Translations under genes and position numbers: made by a program
The notes under the pieces: generated by a model
Seen by the model: only the letters and a program-made list of their open reading frames with translations
Database searches by the model: none
Told to the model about the DNA's origin: nothing
Shown: positions 1-7,469 of the stretch, one piece after another
How positions within the stretch are numbered: position 1 is the first letter of the stretch
How the letters are laid out: every line of letters begins with the position of its first letter
Source of the DNA: JBHIDJ01 sp046760105
GTDB lineage: Bacteria; Pseudomonadota; Gammaproteobacteria; Acidiferrobacterales; SPGG2
Assembly: GCA_046760105.1 (NCBI GenBank)
Contig: JBHIDJ010000049.1
Location: 1-20,286, forward strand
Direction: 5' to 3'
Length of the DNA: 20,286 bases

Positions 1-471
1 TTTCTGCAGAACGTCTTCAACCAACAAGTCTACCGCGAGGTCCACTACGAACTCTCAGCGCCGGTACTAAAAAAACTGGCGGAGCACAAGATTCCGATTA
101 GCGCCTTGCAAGACTTAAAGGGTCAAGAGTTCAGCTCGGGCGTGACGTTTTTGGACGCGCTACATGAGAAACGGTCACTCACCGAGCAGCAGGACAGGGC
201 GGCGTTACATTATGCCGAAATCGGGAGGTTTGTGATCGACCCGGAAAAGATCCACAAGCTTGATACTAGTTGGTTGACATCATCGCAGTTTGCGGCGATC
301 CGCGAGCTCTCGGAACAGACGTTTAGATACAAGTGGCGGTTTGCCGAGGCCCTTGCGCAGGGAAGTGAGGAATGGAGGCTTCGTGCAGATGGCAAAGTGC
401 ATAAGCTCTATAACAAAGAGCTCAAGAGGAAGCTTGACTATGTCTACCGTACGTTTAGCGTGAACGGGTAG
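1..471 (+). CDS. Unrecognised protein, C-terminal part (5' end outside window)
   Basis: The frame is open from the first base to a TAG at 469-471, giving 156 visible residues. A TTG at 106 could serve as a start, but the upstream codons have no stop and look equally coding, so the gene most likely begins before the window. I do not recognise the family. The visible part is mostly soluble, charged and probably helical, with no membrane segment, no signal peptide and no metal or nucleotide motif. It ends in a basic stretch (KLYNKELKRKLDYVYRTF). Base composition is somewhat more AT-rich than in the dehydrogenase that follows. It runs in the same direction as that gene but 191 bp separate them, so it is probably not in the same operon. 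No function is proposed. Confidence 0.6.
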   Translation, partial: FLQNVFNQQVYREVHYELSAPVLKKLAEHKIPISALQDLKGQEFSSGVTFLDALHEKRSLTEQQDRAALHYAEIGRFVIDPEKIHKLDTSWLTSSQFAAIRELSEQTFRYKWRFAEALAQGSEEWRLRADGKVHKLYNKELKRKLDYVYRTFSVNG

Positions 472-662
472 GTGTTTGCCTGTGTCAAAGTGACGACTTT
501 GCCGCTGCATCGGGTCCCCTACAGGGTTTGAGCGAGGGCGGGAAAGCCTACATAATCAGGGCACGTCTAGCGCATTGACTGGCGTTTACCAAAACATGGC
601 TGGGCACACCAGGCTGCGTGCTTTGTAGCCGTTCTACGTGCCGATGTTGAAGAGAGGTGGTG

Positions 663-3110
663 ATGGCTAACGACCTTCCAACGCATGCGCAAGTAGTCAT
701 TGTCGGCGGCGGCATTGTCGGCTGTAGCGTCGCCTATCATCTGACTAGGCTCGGGTGGAAGGACGTTGTTTTGCTCGAGCGCAAGTCGCTTAGCTGCGGT
801 ACCACCTGGCATGCAGCGGGGCTCGTCGGCCAGCTTCGCGCCACCCATAACCTGACCCGGCTTGCACAATACACCTGCAATCTGTTTCGCACACTGGAAG
901 AGGAAACCGGACAGGCCACCGGTTTCAAACAAAACGGCTCACTCGCCGTCGCGCCCAGCCACGCGCGCTTTGAAGAGCTCAAACGCGGTGCATCGATGGC
1001 GCGCTGCTTCGGTCTTGAGGTGGAGGTGATTACCCCGAGTGAGGCCCGCGAACTGTATCCCTTGTTGAACATAGAGGATTTAGTCGGCGCGGTATTTCTT
1101 CCCAAAGACGGTCAGCTCAATCCGTTCGACGTGGCCCAGGCGATCGCCAAGGGCGCAAAGATGGGCGGAGCAGTTATCTTCGAGAACACCAAGGTTACGG
1201 GTATCCACCGCAACGGAGAGCGGGTGACGGGTGTTGCCACCGAACGGGGCGACATCAAGGCCGAGTACGTGGTCAACTGCGGTGGCATGTGGGGTCGGGA
1301 GATCGGCCGGATGTGTGGCGTCAATGTGCCGCTACATGCTTCCGAGCATTTTTACATTGTCACCGAGCCGATGGAGGAGGTGACACCGAATCTTCCTTCG
1401 CTCCGGGACCCCGATGGCTACACCTATTACAAGGAAGACGCTCGCAAGCTCCTGATCGGTGCCTTCGAGCCGACTGCCAAGCCTTGGGGCATGGACGGTA
1501 TTCCGGAGAATTTCGCCTTCGACCAATTGCCCGACGACTTGGACCACTTCGAGCCGGTGCTTCAGAATGCAATGCACCGTATCCCGGCGCTACAAAAAGC
1601 CGGCATCCAATCGTTTTTCTGTGGACCCGAAAGCTTTACCCCTGATGATCGTTATATCCTGGGCGAGGCACCCGAGCTAAAGAACTTCTTCGTCGCCGCC
1701 GGTTTCAATTCGATCGGCATCCAGTCGTCGGGCGGCGTCGGCATGGTGCTGGCGGAGTGGATCGTCAACGGTCATCCCCCCATGGATCTATGGGATGTCG
1801 ACATCCGTCGCTGGCTGCCGTTCCAGGGTAACCGCCGTTATCTTCACGATCGCACGGTGGAGGGGCTTGGGCTTCTGTATGCCATGCACTGGCCGTTTCG
1901 CCAATTCGAAACCGCGCGCCCCGTTCGCACCACACCGTTCCACGACCGCTTGGCCGCACGTGGTGCCTGCTTCGGCGAAGTAGCTGGTTGGGAGCGGCCG
2001 AACTGGTATGCACCCGAGGGCGTCGAACCGAAGTATGAATACTCCTACGGGTGTCAGAACTGGTTTGATTATTCCGGCGCGGAGCATCGGGCGGTGCGCG
2101 AGGCAGTGGGGCTACTGGATCAAACCTCGTTCGCGAAATTCTTGCTACAGGGACGCGATGCTGAAAGGGTGTTGAACCGTGTCTGCGCCAACGATGTCTC
2201 GGTGCCTGTCGGCAAAGTGGTTTACACCCAGTGGCTCAACGAACGTGGCGGCATCGAGGCCGATCTCACGGTCACGCGATTGGAGGAGGACCGCTATTTC
2301 ATTGTCACCGCTGCTACCTCGCAGACGCGGGATTTCACTTGGCTTCGACACCATATCGCGGACGACACACGGGCGGCGTTAACCGATGTCACCTCGGCGT
2401 ACGCGGTTCTCGGTGTGATGGGCCCACGTTCACGAGAGCTGCTCGCACGGCTGACGAACGCTAACCTTTCCAATGAGGCCTTCCCGTTTGCAACGTCGCA
2501 AGAGGTCGAGCTTGCTTACGCCCTCGTTCGCGCGTCGCGCATCTCCTATGTGGGCGAGCTTGGCTGGGAGCTCTACATACCGACGGAGTTTGCACTTAGC
2601 GTTTACGATGCCATCGCCGCCGAAGGTGACGCCCTCGGCCTGCAATATGTCGGCATGCATGCCATGAACTCGCTGCGCATCGAGAAGGGTTACCGTCACT
2701 GGGGCCATGATATCACTGACGAGGACACACCGCTGGAGGCGGGGCTTGGTTTCGCCGTCGCCTTCGATAAGGAAGGTGGTTTCATCGGCCGCGATGCGCT
2801 CCTGCGACAGCGGGAGACCGCCCTCAAACGCCGGTTGGTGCTGTTTGCACTGGAAGACCCCGAACGTCTGCTCTATCACGACGAACCTATCTGGCACGAT
2901 GGTGAGATCGTTGGTCGCACGACGTCGGCGATGTTTGGGCACACGCTAGGGTGTGCGATCGGCATGGGGTATGTGGCAAACGAAGACGGTGTCAGCAAGG
3001 AGTTTGTCGAGTCGGGATCGTACGAGATCGAAATCGCCTGCGAACGCGTTCCAGCTCGTGCGTCGCTGCGCCCGTTCTATGATCCCAAAAGCGCGCGAGT
3101 TCGAATGTAG
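663..3110 (+). CDS. FAD-dependent dimethylglycine/sarcosine dehydrogenase (DAO + GcvT domains)
   Basis: Predicted to demethylate dimethylglycine or sarcosine oxidatively, passing the methyl carbon to tetrahydrofolate as 5,10-methylene-THF and electrons to an electron-transfer flavoprotein. The 815-residue length and domain order fit this family. An N-terminal Rossmann FAD site (GGGIVG, residues 15-20; ribose-binding Glu39) opens a DAO domain reaching about residue 370. The TTWHAAG motif carries His50, the position that binds FAD covalently in mammalian DMGDH. A short central FAO-type domain follows, to about 425. A GcvT folate-binding domain comes next, with GGIEADLTV (Asp534) and EKGYRHWG (Glu674), and then a GcvT C-terminal barrel. 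ATG 663 is preferred because GAGGT at 654-658 acts as SD; GTG codons at 657 and 660 are in frame but overlap that SD. The gene stands alone, with 191 bp before and 266 bp after. Substrate choice between dimethylglycine, sarcosine and related N-methyl amines cannot be settled from sequence. Confidence 0.9.
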   Translation: MANDLPTHAQVVIVGGGIVGCSVAYHLTRLGWKDVVLLERKSLSCGTTWHAAGLVGQLRATHNLTRLAQYTCNLFRTLEEETGQATGFKQNGSLAVAPSHARFEELKRGASMARCFGLEVEVITPSEARELYPLLNIEDLVGAVFLPKDGQLNPFDVAQAIAKGAKMGGAVIFENTKVTGIHRNGERVTGVATERGDIKAEYVVNCGGMWGREIGRMCGVNVPLHASEHFYIVTEPMEEVTPNLPSLRDPDGYTYYKEDARKLLIGAFEPTAKPWGMDGIPENFAFDQLPDDLDHFEPVLQNAMHRIPALQKAGIQSFFCGPESFTPDDRYILGEAPELKNFFVAAGFNSIGIQSSGGVGMVLAEWIVNGHPPMDLWDVDIRRWLPFQGNRRYLHDRTVEGLGLLYAMHWPFRQFETARPVRTTPFHDRLAARGACFGEVAGWERPNWYAPEGVEPKYEYSYGCQNWFDYSGAEHRAVREAVGLLDQTSFAKFLLQGRDAERVLNRVCANDVSVPVGKVVYTQWLNERGGIEADLTVTRLEEDRYFIVTAATSQTRDFTWLRHHIADDTRAALTDVTSAYAVLGVMGPRSRELLARLTNANLSNEAFPFATSQEVELAYALVRASRISYVGELGWELYIPTEFALSVYDAIAAEGDALGLQYVGMHAMNSLRIEKGYRHWGHDITDEDTPLEAGLGFAVAFDKEGGFIGRDALLRQRETALKRRLVLFALEDPERLLYHDEPIWHDGEIVGRTTSAMFGHTLGCAIGMGYVANEDGVSKEFVESGSYEIEIACERVPARASLRPFYDPKSARVRM

Positions 3111-3149
3111 AGCAGCCTGTCGACGCGCATGAATCACGCGTACGGTTTG

Positions 3150-3192
3150 CCGCGGCTATGTGAGTACCAGTCCGTGGACGGGTAAGCCGCGG
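3150..3192. repeat. Inverted repeat after the dehydrogenase gene
   Basis: CCGCGGCT at 3150-3157 is the exact reverse complement of AGCCGCGG at 3185-3192, with a 27-base loop. It lies 40 bp after the dehydrogenase stop. There is no T-run afterwards, so it is not a classical intrinsic terminator, although it could mark the transcript end. The rest of 3111-3376 holds an 8-bp direct repeat (ATACGACT at 3287-3294 and 3323-3330) and no convincing gene. Confidence 0.3.
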
Positions 3193-3376
3193 TGGAACTG
3201 GCGGCACTTATTCGCGTCGAGGAAAGCGGAAACCCGCGCGGTCGTCCGTCAAGCATAGATCCCCTGTGCGATTGGCACTCAAGGCGATACGACTCGTTCT
3301 GCCGCTAAGGTTGTCCTGCAAAATACGACTAGGCTAAAGTGAGCCATCTCCAGGCTCCGATAGAAGGGCGAAAACT

Positions 3377-6025
3377 ATGGAACCGAGTATCTTTAAGTTC
3401 ATACTTAAGTACAGTCGTAGGGAACAGATCCTGCTTTTGCTCGTTACCGCAGCGTCCTTACCTTTTCTGTACCTAACGCTCGAGCTTCCGAAGATCATCA
3501 TCAATGAGGCCATCGGCGGAAGGGATTTCCCGCAGGAAGTTTTCGGTTATCAGCTCGAGCAGATTTCTTATCTGATGCTACTGTGCGGTCTGTTCCTGGC
3601 GCTTGTATTTATCAACGGAGGCTTCAAGTATTTCGTCAACGTCTACCGTGGGGTGGTTGCTGAGCGTATGTTGCGCCGGTTGCGCTATCAACTGTTCAGT
3701 CGCGTACTGCGGTTTCCACTGCCGCATTTTCGCAGGCAGTCGGAGGGAGAGATCGTTTCCATGATCACAGCAGAGGCAGAGCCACTGGGTGGTTTCATTG
3801 GTGACTCGATTGCATTGCCGGCTTTTCAGGGAGGAACACTACTCACTATTCTAGTTTTTATGTTCGTCCAGGACCCGATTTTGGGCGCGGCCGCTATCGC
3901 ACTGTATCCGGCCCAGGCTTATTTTATCCCCAAACTGCAGCGTCGGGTGAATGCCCTCGCCAAAGACCGGGTCGTCAGGGTGAGAAAGCTGTCGGAGGGT
4001 ATCAGCGAAGTGGTGACAAGCATTCAAGAGGTGCATGCCCACGATACCTCACGATTAGAACTCGCGCATTTTTCCGAACGCATGGGCGGTATCTATGGTG
4101 TGCGTTTGCAGATCTTTCGCCTTAAATTCTTCATCAAGTTTCTCAACAACTTCATCGACAAACTGACACCGTTTTTCTTCTTCTCCATCGGCGGTTACCT
4201 GGTTATCCAGGGCGAATTGACGTTTGGTGCGCTGGTAGCCGTACTCGCTGCCTACAAGGACATCTCTTCACCCTGGGCGGAACTACTCAAGTATTATCAG
4301 ATCAAGGAGGATACGCGCATCAAGTACGAGTTACTGGCGGAGACCTTCGAGCCTCCCGGTATGATGGAAGAACGCCTGCAAGCCGAAGAACCTGAGAAGT
4401 TCCCAGTTTTGTCTGGCGACGTCATTGCAACCAATCTAAACCTGAGAGAAGAAGACGAGCTCGACACCGGGTTGGTAGTCCGGGCGAGCTTCAGATTCGA
4501 TCTCGCTCAGCGTGTCGCCATATTGGGGAAGGGAGGGAGCCACAAGGAGCGCCTGGCGCCGATACTCGCTGGGGTGAGAAAGCCGCTCGCCGGAAACATT
4601 ACTGTCGGCAACATCGCACTTACCGAGTTGCCGGAGACGGTAACGGGGCGGCGGGTCGCTTATGTGAGTCAAGAGACGCGGCTGCGCTCTGGTAGCTTGC
4701 GCGATAATCTGTTTTACAGCTTGAAGCATCGCCCAACACGTCCAGCCGAGTACGGCGAGGAGACCCGTCAGCACCGCGAGCAGAGTCTTGTCGAGGCAGC
4801 GCTTGCTGGAAACTCCGTGCACGACATCAACGCCGACTGGATAGATTACGACGCGGCAGGGGTAGCGCGATCCGACGAGCTGTCCGACAGGGCCATTGAC
4901 GTGTTGACGATGGTCGACATGGACCGGGATGTCTACCAGCTCGGTTTCAAAGGCACGATCGATCCGGATGAGCGACCCGAACTTGCGGAACGGATCCTTG
5001 TAGCCCGCCAGGCACTGCGAGACAGGCTAAAGGACCCGAAGATTGCTCCCTTGGTCGAGTTGTTCGATCGGGATGCGTACAACGACAATATGTCGATCGC
5101 AGAAAATCTGCTTTTTGGCACCCCGCGCGACAAGAAATTTGACATCGAACACCTTCCAGCCAACAGTGATGTTCGCGACGTACTGCAACAGACTGGCCTG
5201 CTAGAGGATTTCATCGTTATGGGGCGCAAGCTGGCGGAGATTATGGTGGATTTGTTTGCCGATGTGGCGCCTGGTAGCGAGCTTTTTGAGCAATATAGCT
5301 TTATACGTGCTGATGATTTGCCGACTTTCCAAGAGATCCTCGCGCGGACCGAGGCCATGACACCCCAAGACTTTGCGGCCGAGGATCGTACGATGTTGAT
5401 GTCTTTGCCGTTTAAGCTGATCCCGGCGCGGCATCGTTTGGGTCTGGTTGACGCGCCCATGCAGGAACGGCTGCTGCAGGCGCGCCACGCATTGGCCGAA
5501 AGGCTCGGGCGAGACACCCGCGCAGTAGAGTTTTTTGACCCGGCAAGATATAACTCGGCAATTTCGATACAAGATAATATCCTGTTTGGACGGTTGGCCT
5601 ACGGCAAGGCTCGCGCTGCACCTGAAGTCGGGGCGCTCACGAGCGATGTGGTGAAAAAGCTGGGGCTTGATCGCGCGGTGACGGAGGTGGGGCTTGATTA
5701 TCCGGTTGGGATCGCGGGCAGCCGCCTGAGTGCTGTGCAACGCCAGAAGATCGCCATCGCCCGCGCCATACTCAAGCGCCCCGATTTCCTGGTCATCAAC
5801 GCAGCCACCGCGGCCATGGACGGCGCTACCCAGGAGAAGATAATGAAAAACCTTTTCCGGGAACTTATGGGCCGCGGCTTGATCTGGGTGCTGCAGCGTG
5901 CGAGTCTTGGTAGCGAATTCGACCACGCGCTTGTTCTCGAGGATGGCAAGGTGGTCGAGCAGGGCCCGTTCGGGGATTTGGACAAGCCCGGTACTGTCCT
6001 GCAACAACTGGTGGTGGCCGGTTAA
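3377..6025 (+). CDS. ABC-exporter-like membrane protein with degenerate, expanded nucleotide-binding domain
   Basis: The first ~330 residues form a type I ABC-exporter transmembrane domain with about six hydrophobic helices (around 17-38, 62-85, 150-190 and 250-295). The rest resembles an ABC ATPase that has lost its catalytic residues. The Walker A position reads GKGGSHKE (384-391): Lys390 is kept, but the last Gly is His389 and Ser/Thr is Glu391. The Q-loop is present (YVSQ, ~428-431). The signature is LSAVQ (784-788) instead of LSGGQ. Walker B reads FLVINAAT with Asn808 and Ala809 in place of Asp-Glu. The H-loop His is Gln840. About 350 residues separate Q-loop and signature, against roughly 60-100 normally. 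That insert contains two copies of a segment ending SIxxNxLFG (~536-582 and 695-738), itself similar to SLRDNLFYS just after the Q-loop. ATP hydrolysis looks unlikely, so a regulatory or scaffold role, or use of a partner ATPase, is inferred. It is followed after 21 bp by a cyclic-nucleotide-binding protein. The start is ATG 3377, after AAGGG. Confidence 0.8.
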   Translation: MEPSIFKFILKYSRREQILLLLVTAASLPFLYLTLELPKIIINEAIGGRDFPQEVFGYQLEQISYLMLLCGLFLALVFINGGFKYFVNVYRGVVAERMLRRLRYQLFSRVLRFPLPHFRRQSEGEIVSMITAEAEPLGGFIGDSIALPAFQGGTLLTILVFMFVQDPILGAAAIALYPAQAYFIPKLQRRVNALAKDRVVRVRKLSEGISEVVTSIQEVHAHDTSRLELAHFSERMGGIYGVRLQIFRLKFFIKFLNNFIDKLTPFFFFSIGGYLVIQGELTFGALVAVLAAYKDISSPWAELLKYYQIKEDTRIKYELLAETFEPPGMMEERLQAEEPEKFPVLSGDVIATNLNLREEDELDTGLVVRASFRFDLAQRVAILGKGGSHKERLAPILAGVRKPLAGNITVGNIALTELPETVTGRRVAYVSQETRLRSGSLRDNLFYSLKHRPTRPAEYGEETRQHREQSLVEAALAGNSVHDINADWIDYDAAGVARSDELSDRAIDVLTMVDMDRDVYQLGFKGTIDPDERPELAERILVARQALRDRLKDPKIAPLVELFDRDAYNDNMSIAENLLFGTPRDKKFDIEHLPANSDVRDVLQQTGLLEDFIVMGRKLAEIMVDLFADVAPGSELFEQYSFIRADDLPTFQEILARTEAMTPQDFAAEDRTMLMSLPFKLIPARHRLGLVDAPMQERLLQARHALAERLGRDTRAVEFFDPARYNSAISIQDNILFGRLAYGKARAAPEVGALTSDVVKKLGLDRAVTEVGLDYPVGIAGSRLSAVQRQKIAIARAILKRPDFLVINAATAAMDGATQEKIMKNLFRELMGRGLIWVLQRASLGSEFDHALVLEDGKVVEQGPFGDLDKPGTVLQQLVVAG

Positions 6026-6034
6026 TGGCCGGCC
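6016..6034 (+). promoter_or_regulatory. Stem-loop spanning a stop codon, just before a strong SD
   Basis: GGCCGG (6016-6021) pairs exactly with CCGGCC (6029-6034) around a 7-base loop that contains the TAA stop of the ABC-like gene. The next gene's SD, AGGAGGT at 6036-6042, begins two bases later. The stem could hinder ribosome binding unless translating ribosomes open it, which would couple the two genes. This role is inferred from position. Confidence 0.35.
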
Positions 6035-6046
6035 CAGGAGGTCGTC

Positions 6047-6523
6047 GTGGCGCTGCTTAAAGAAGCTGAATGCCTGCGCAAGGTCCCCATGTTCACCAAG
6101 CTTGATCCGTCAAAGCTCAAGCTGTTGGCGTTCACAAGCGATCTGCTGACTTTCGAAGACGGAGAGGTGCTGGTCCATGAAGGGGATCCGGCCGATTGTG
6201 CGTATGTCATCATAAGCGGGGGAGTGGATATTCTTGCGCCGACTGATGCGGGAGATGTAGTAGTCGGTACCCTGGGCGAGAATGAACTTTTCGGTGAGCT
6301 CGGGGTGCTGACCAATGAGCCGCGCATAGTGACGTTGCGGGCCAGGGGGCGGCTCGAAGCTCTGCGTATCACGGAAGAGATGTTTCTCCAGCTGGTGACC
6401 GCAAATCCAGAAGTTGCGCTTGACGTCATGCGCCAGTTGAGCGAAAAGCTGACCCGAAGCCACAGACAGGTCGAGGCGTTGCAAAGCGAGCTCCATCGGG
6501 GCGAATCTTCTCAAACGGATTAG
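6047..6523 (+). CDS. Small cyclic-nucleotide-binding domain protein
   Basis: A 158-residue soluble protein that is almost entirely one cNMP-binding (CAP/PKA-type) beta-roll. The phosphate-binding cassette is clear: FGELG (82-86) with Glu84 for the ribose 2'-OH, and Arg93 (NEPRIVT) for the cyclic phosphate, nine residues later as in PKA regulatory domains. The usual small residues after Arg (RAA or RTA) are Ile-Val here. There is no C-terminal helix-turn-helix, so this is not a Crp/Fnr transcription factor. The tail (about 128-152) is a charged, probably coiled helix. The start is GTG 6047, supported by AGGAGGT at 6036-6042 and the 21-bp gap to the ABC-like gene. It probably senses cAMP or cGMP and acts through protein contacts, the ABC-like protein being the obvious candidate partner. 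The partnership is inferred from position. Confidence 0.88.
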   Translation: MALLKEAECLRKVPMFTKLDPSKLKLLAFTSDLLTFEDGEVLVHEGDPADCAYVIISGGVDILAPTDAGDVVVGTLGENELFGELGVLTNEPRIVTLRARGRLEALRITEEMFLQLVTANPEVALDVMRQLSEKLTRSHRQVEALQSELHRGESSQTD

Positions 6524-6808
6524 TCCCGCCAGCGTTGATCTAATCAAACGAGCGGGCATCATGGAGCGCAAAGCAGCGGTTGGTTAGGCCTTTGACCAGC
6601 GGCATACGGGATCCACTGCGCCAAAATTGCTCCCCTCAAGCACTCAAATGATAAATGCGCCAATGTCGGTGAAAATCGCAAAGATGCGAGTGGCTTTGGC
6701 TGCAGCGTCCAAACTAAACTCTATATGTAGGTCAGTGAGACGACCGCGCTTTGAGAAGGAGACCTTTGCGTTGCTTCCTTGGCGCTATGGTCCTAGACAA
6801 CTTGTTGT
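6524..6808. other. Intergenic stretch, no gene seen
   Basis: These 285 bases hold no convincing coding sequence. A small perfect hairpin (TCGCA-AAGA-TGCGA) lies at 6676-6689. An AT-rich patch near 6710-6730 could hold a promoter for the HD protein, but I could not find a well-spaced -35/-10 pair. A 61-codon frame ending at 6812 has no family features. Confidence 0.4.
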
Positions 6809-7450
6809 ATGAGCATGACAAGAGAACGCTTCGGCGCATTGTGGAACAGGTGCCTGGTTGACCGCGCTGTGGCGCAACCTGGACCGGTTTATGAGGAACT
6901 GGTACAGCGATACTCGGAACCTCATCGGCACTACCATACCTGTAATCACATCAACCATTGTCTGAAACAGCACGACTTGGCAACTGATTTCATGGACGAT
7001 CCCGACGCGGTCGAGATGGGACTTTGGTTTCACGACGCCATTTACGATCCATATGCCTCGGATAACGAGTTAAGGAGTGCCAAACTCTTTGCCAATCTGG
7101 TGGATGACCATGTTCCCCCGGCCTTTCGACGAAGTGTTTATGATCTGATCTTGGTTACGGTGCATCCGGAACAACCGAAACGCCTAGATGAACAGTTTAT
7201 GGTTGACATCGATCTGTCGAGCTTTGGCTTAGCTTGGGAGGCATTTAAGCGGGATAGCAACGCGGTGCGTGCAGAAAAACCTCACGTTTCAGACGAGCAA
7301 TTTTTTCGGGGCCAGGTCAAGTTTTTACAATCATTGCTTGACCGGCCGACGTTTTTTTTCACCGACTTCTTTCGCGCGCGCTACGAAACGACAGCTAGAA
7401 GTAACATCACACGTTATATCGAAGACTTGCTCGTGCAGGGTTACGGCTGA
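6809..7450 (+). CDS. Predicted metal-dependent HD-superfamily phosphohydrolase (COG4339-like)
   Basis: A 213-residue soluble protein with a complete set of HD-type metal ligands: His39/His41/His43/His47 in PHRHYHTCNHI, the His75-Asp76 doublet in WFHDAIYDP, and Asp133/Asp135 in VDIDLSSFG. The opening (RERFGALWNRC) and the YHTCNHI motif match the COG4339 family of about 200 residues, whose substrates are not well established. ATG 6809 is used; the frame closes at TAG 6794-6796 and no strong SD is visible, so ATG 6815 is also possible. It lies downstream of the cNMP-binding protein and converges on the cyclase gene with a 19-bp gap. A link to nucleotide second messengers is suggested by the setting but not shown. 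Confidence 0.82.
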   Translation: MSMTRERFGALWNRCLVDRAVAQPGPVYEELVQRYSEPHRHYHTCNHINHCLKQHDLATDFMDDPDAVEMGLWFHDAIYDPYASDNELRSAKLFANLVDDHVPPAFRRSVYDLILVTVHPEQPKRLDEQFMVDIDLSSFGLAWEAFKRDSNAVRAEKPHVSDEQFFRGQVKFLQSLLDRPTFFFTDFFRARYETTARSNITRYIEDLLVQGYG

Positions 7451-7469
7451 CCCAAGGTATTGGCCCGCG

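Noticed and set aside
486..501. CAAAGT-GACG-ACTTTG hairpin after the first gene
   Set aside because: It is a short, AT-rich stem with no T-run, so there is no real support for a terminator.
575..580. TTGACT as a -35 box for the dehydrogenase
   Set aside because: No acceptable -10 box lies 16-18 bases downstream.
657..662. GTG starts at 657 and 660 for the dehydrogenase
   Set aside because: They overlap the SD itself, while ATG 663 has a workable spacing.
5201..6007. Long antisense frame of 268 codons within the ABC-like gene
   Set aside because: It is opposite a clearly coding frame and shows no family features; it is a shadow of the real gene.
3377..6025. Sequencing frameshift or pseudogene as explanation for the odd ABC protein
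   Set aside because: The frame is open for 882 codons, and changes at the motifs are residue substitutions within well-kept surrounding sequence, not frame breaks.
6627..6812. 61-codon frame ending in an ATGA overlap with the HD protein
   Set aside because: Composition and sequence show no sign of a real protein and there is no SD; the overlap is probably chance.
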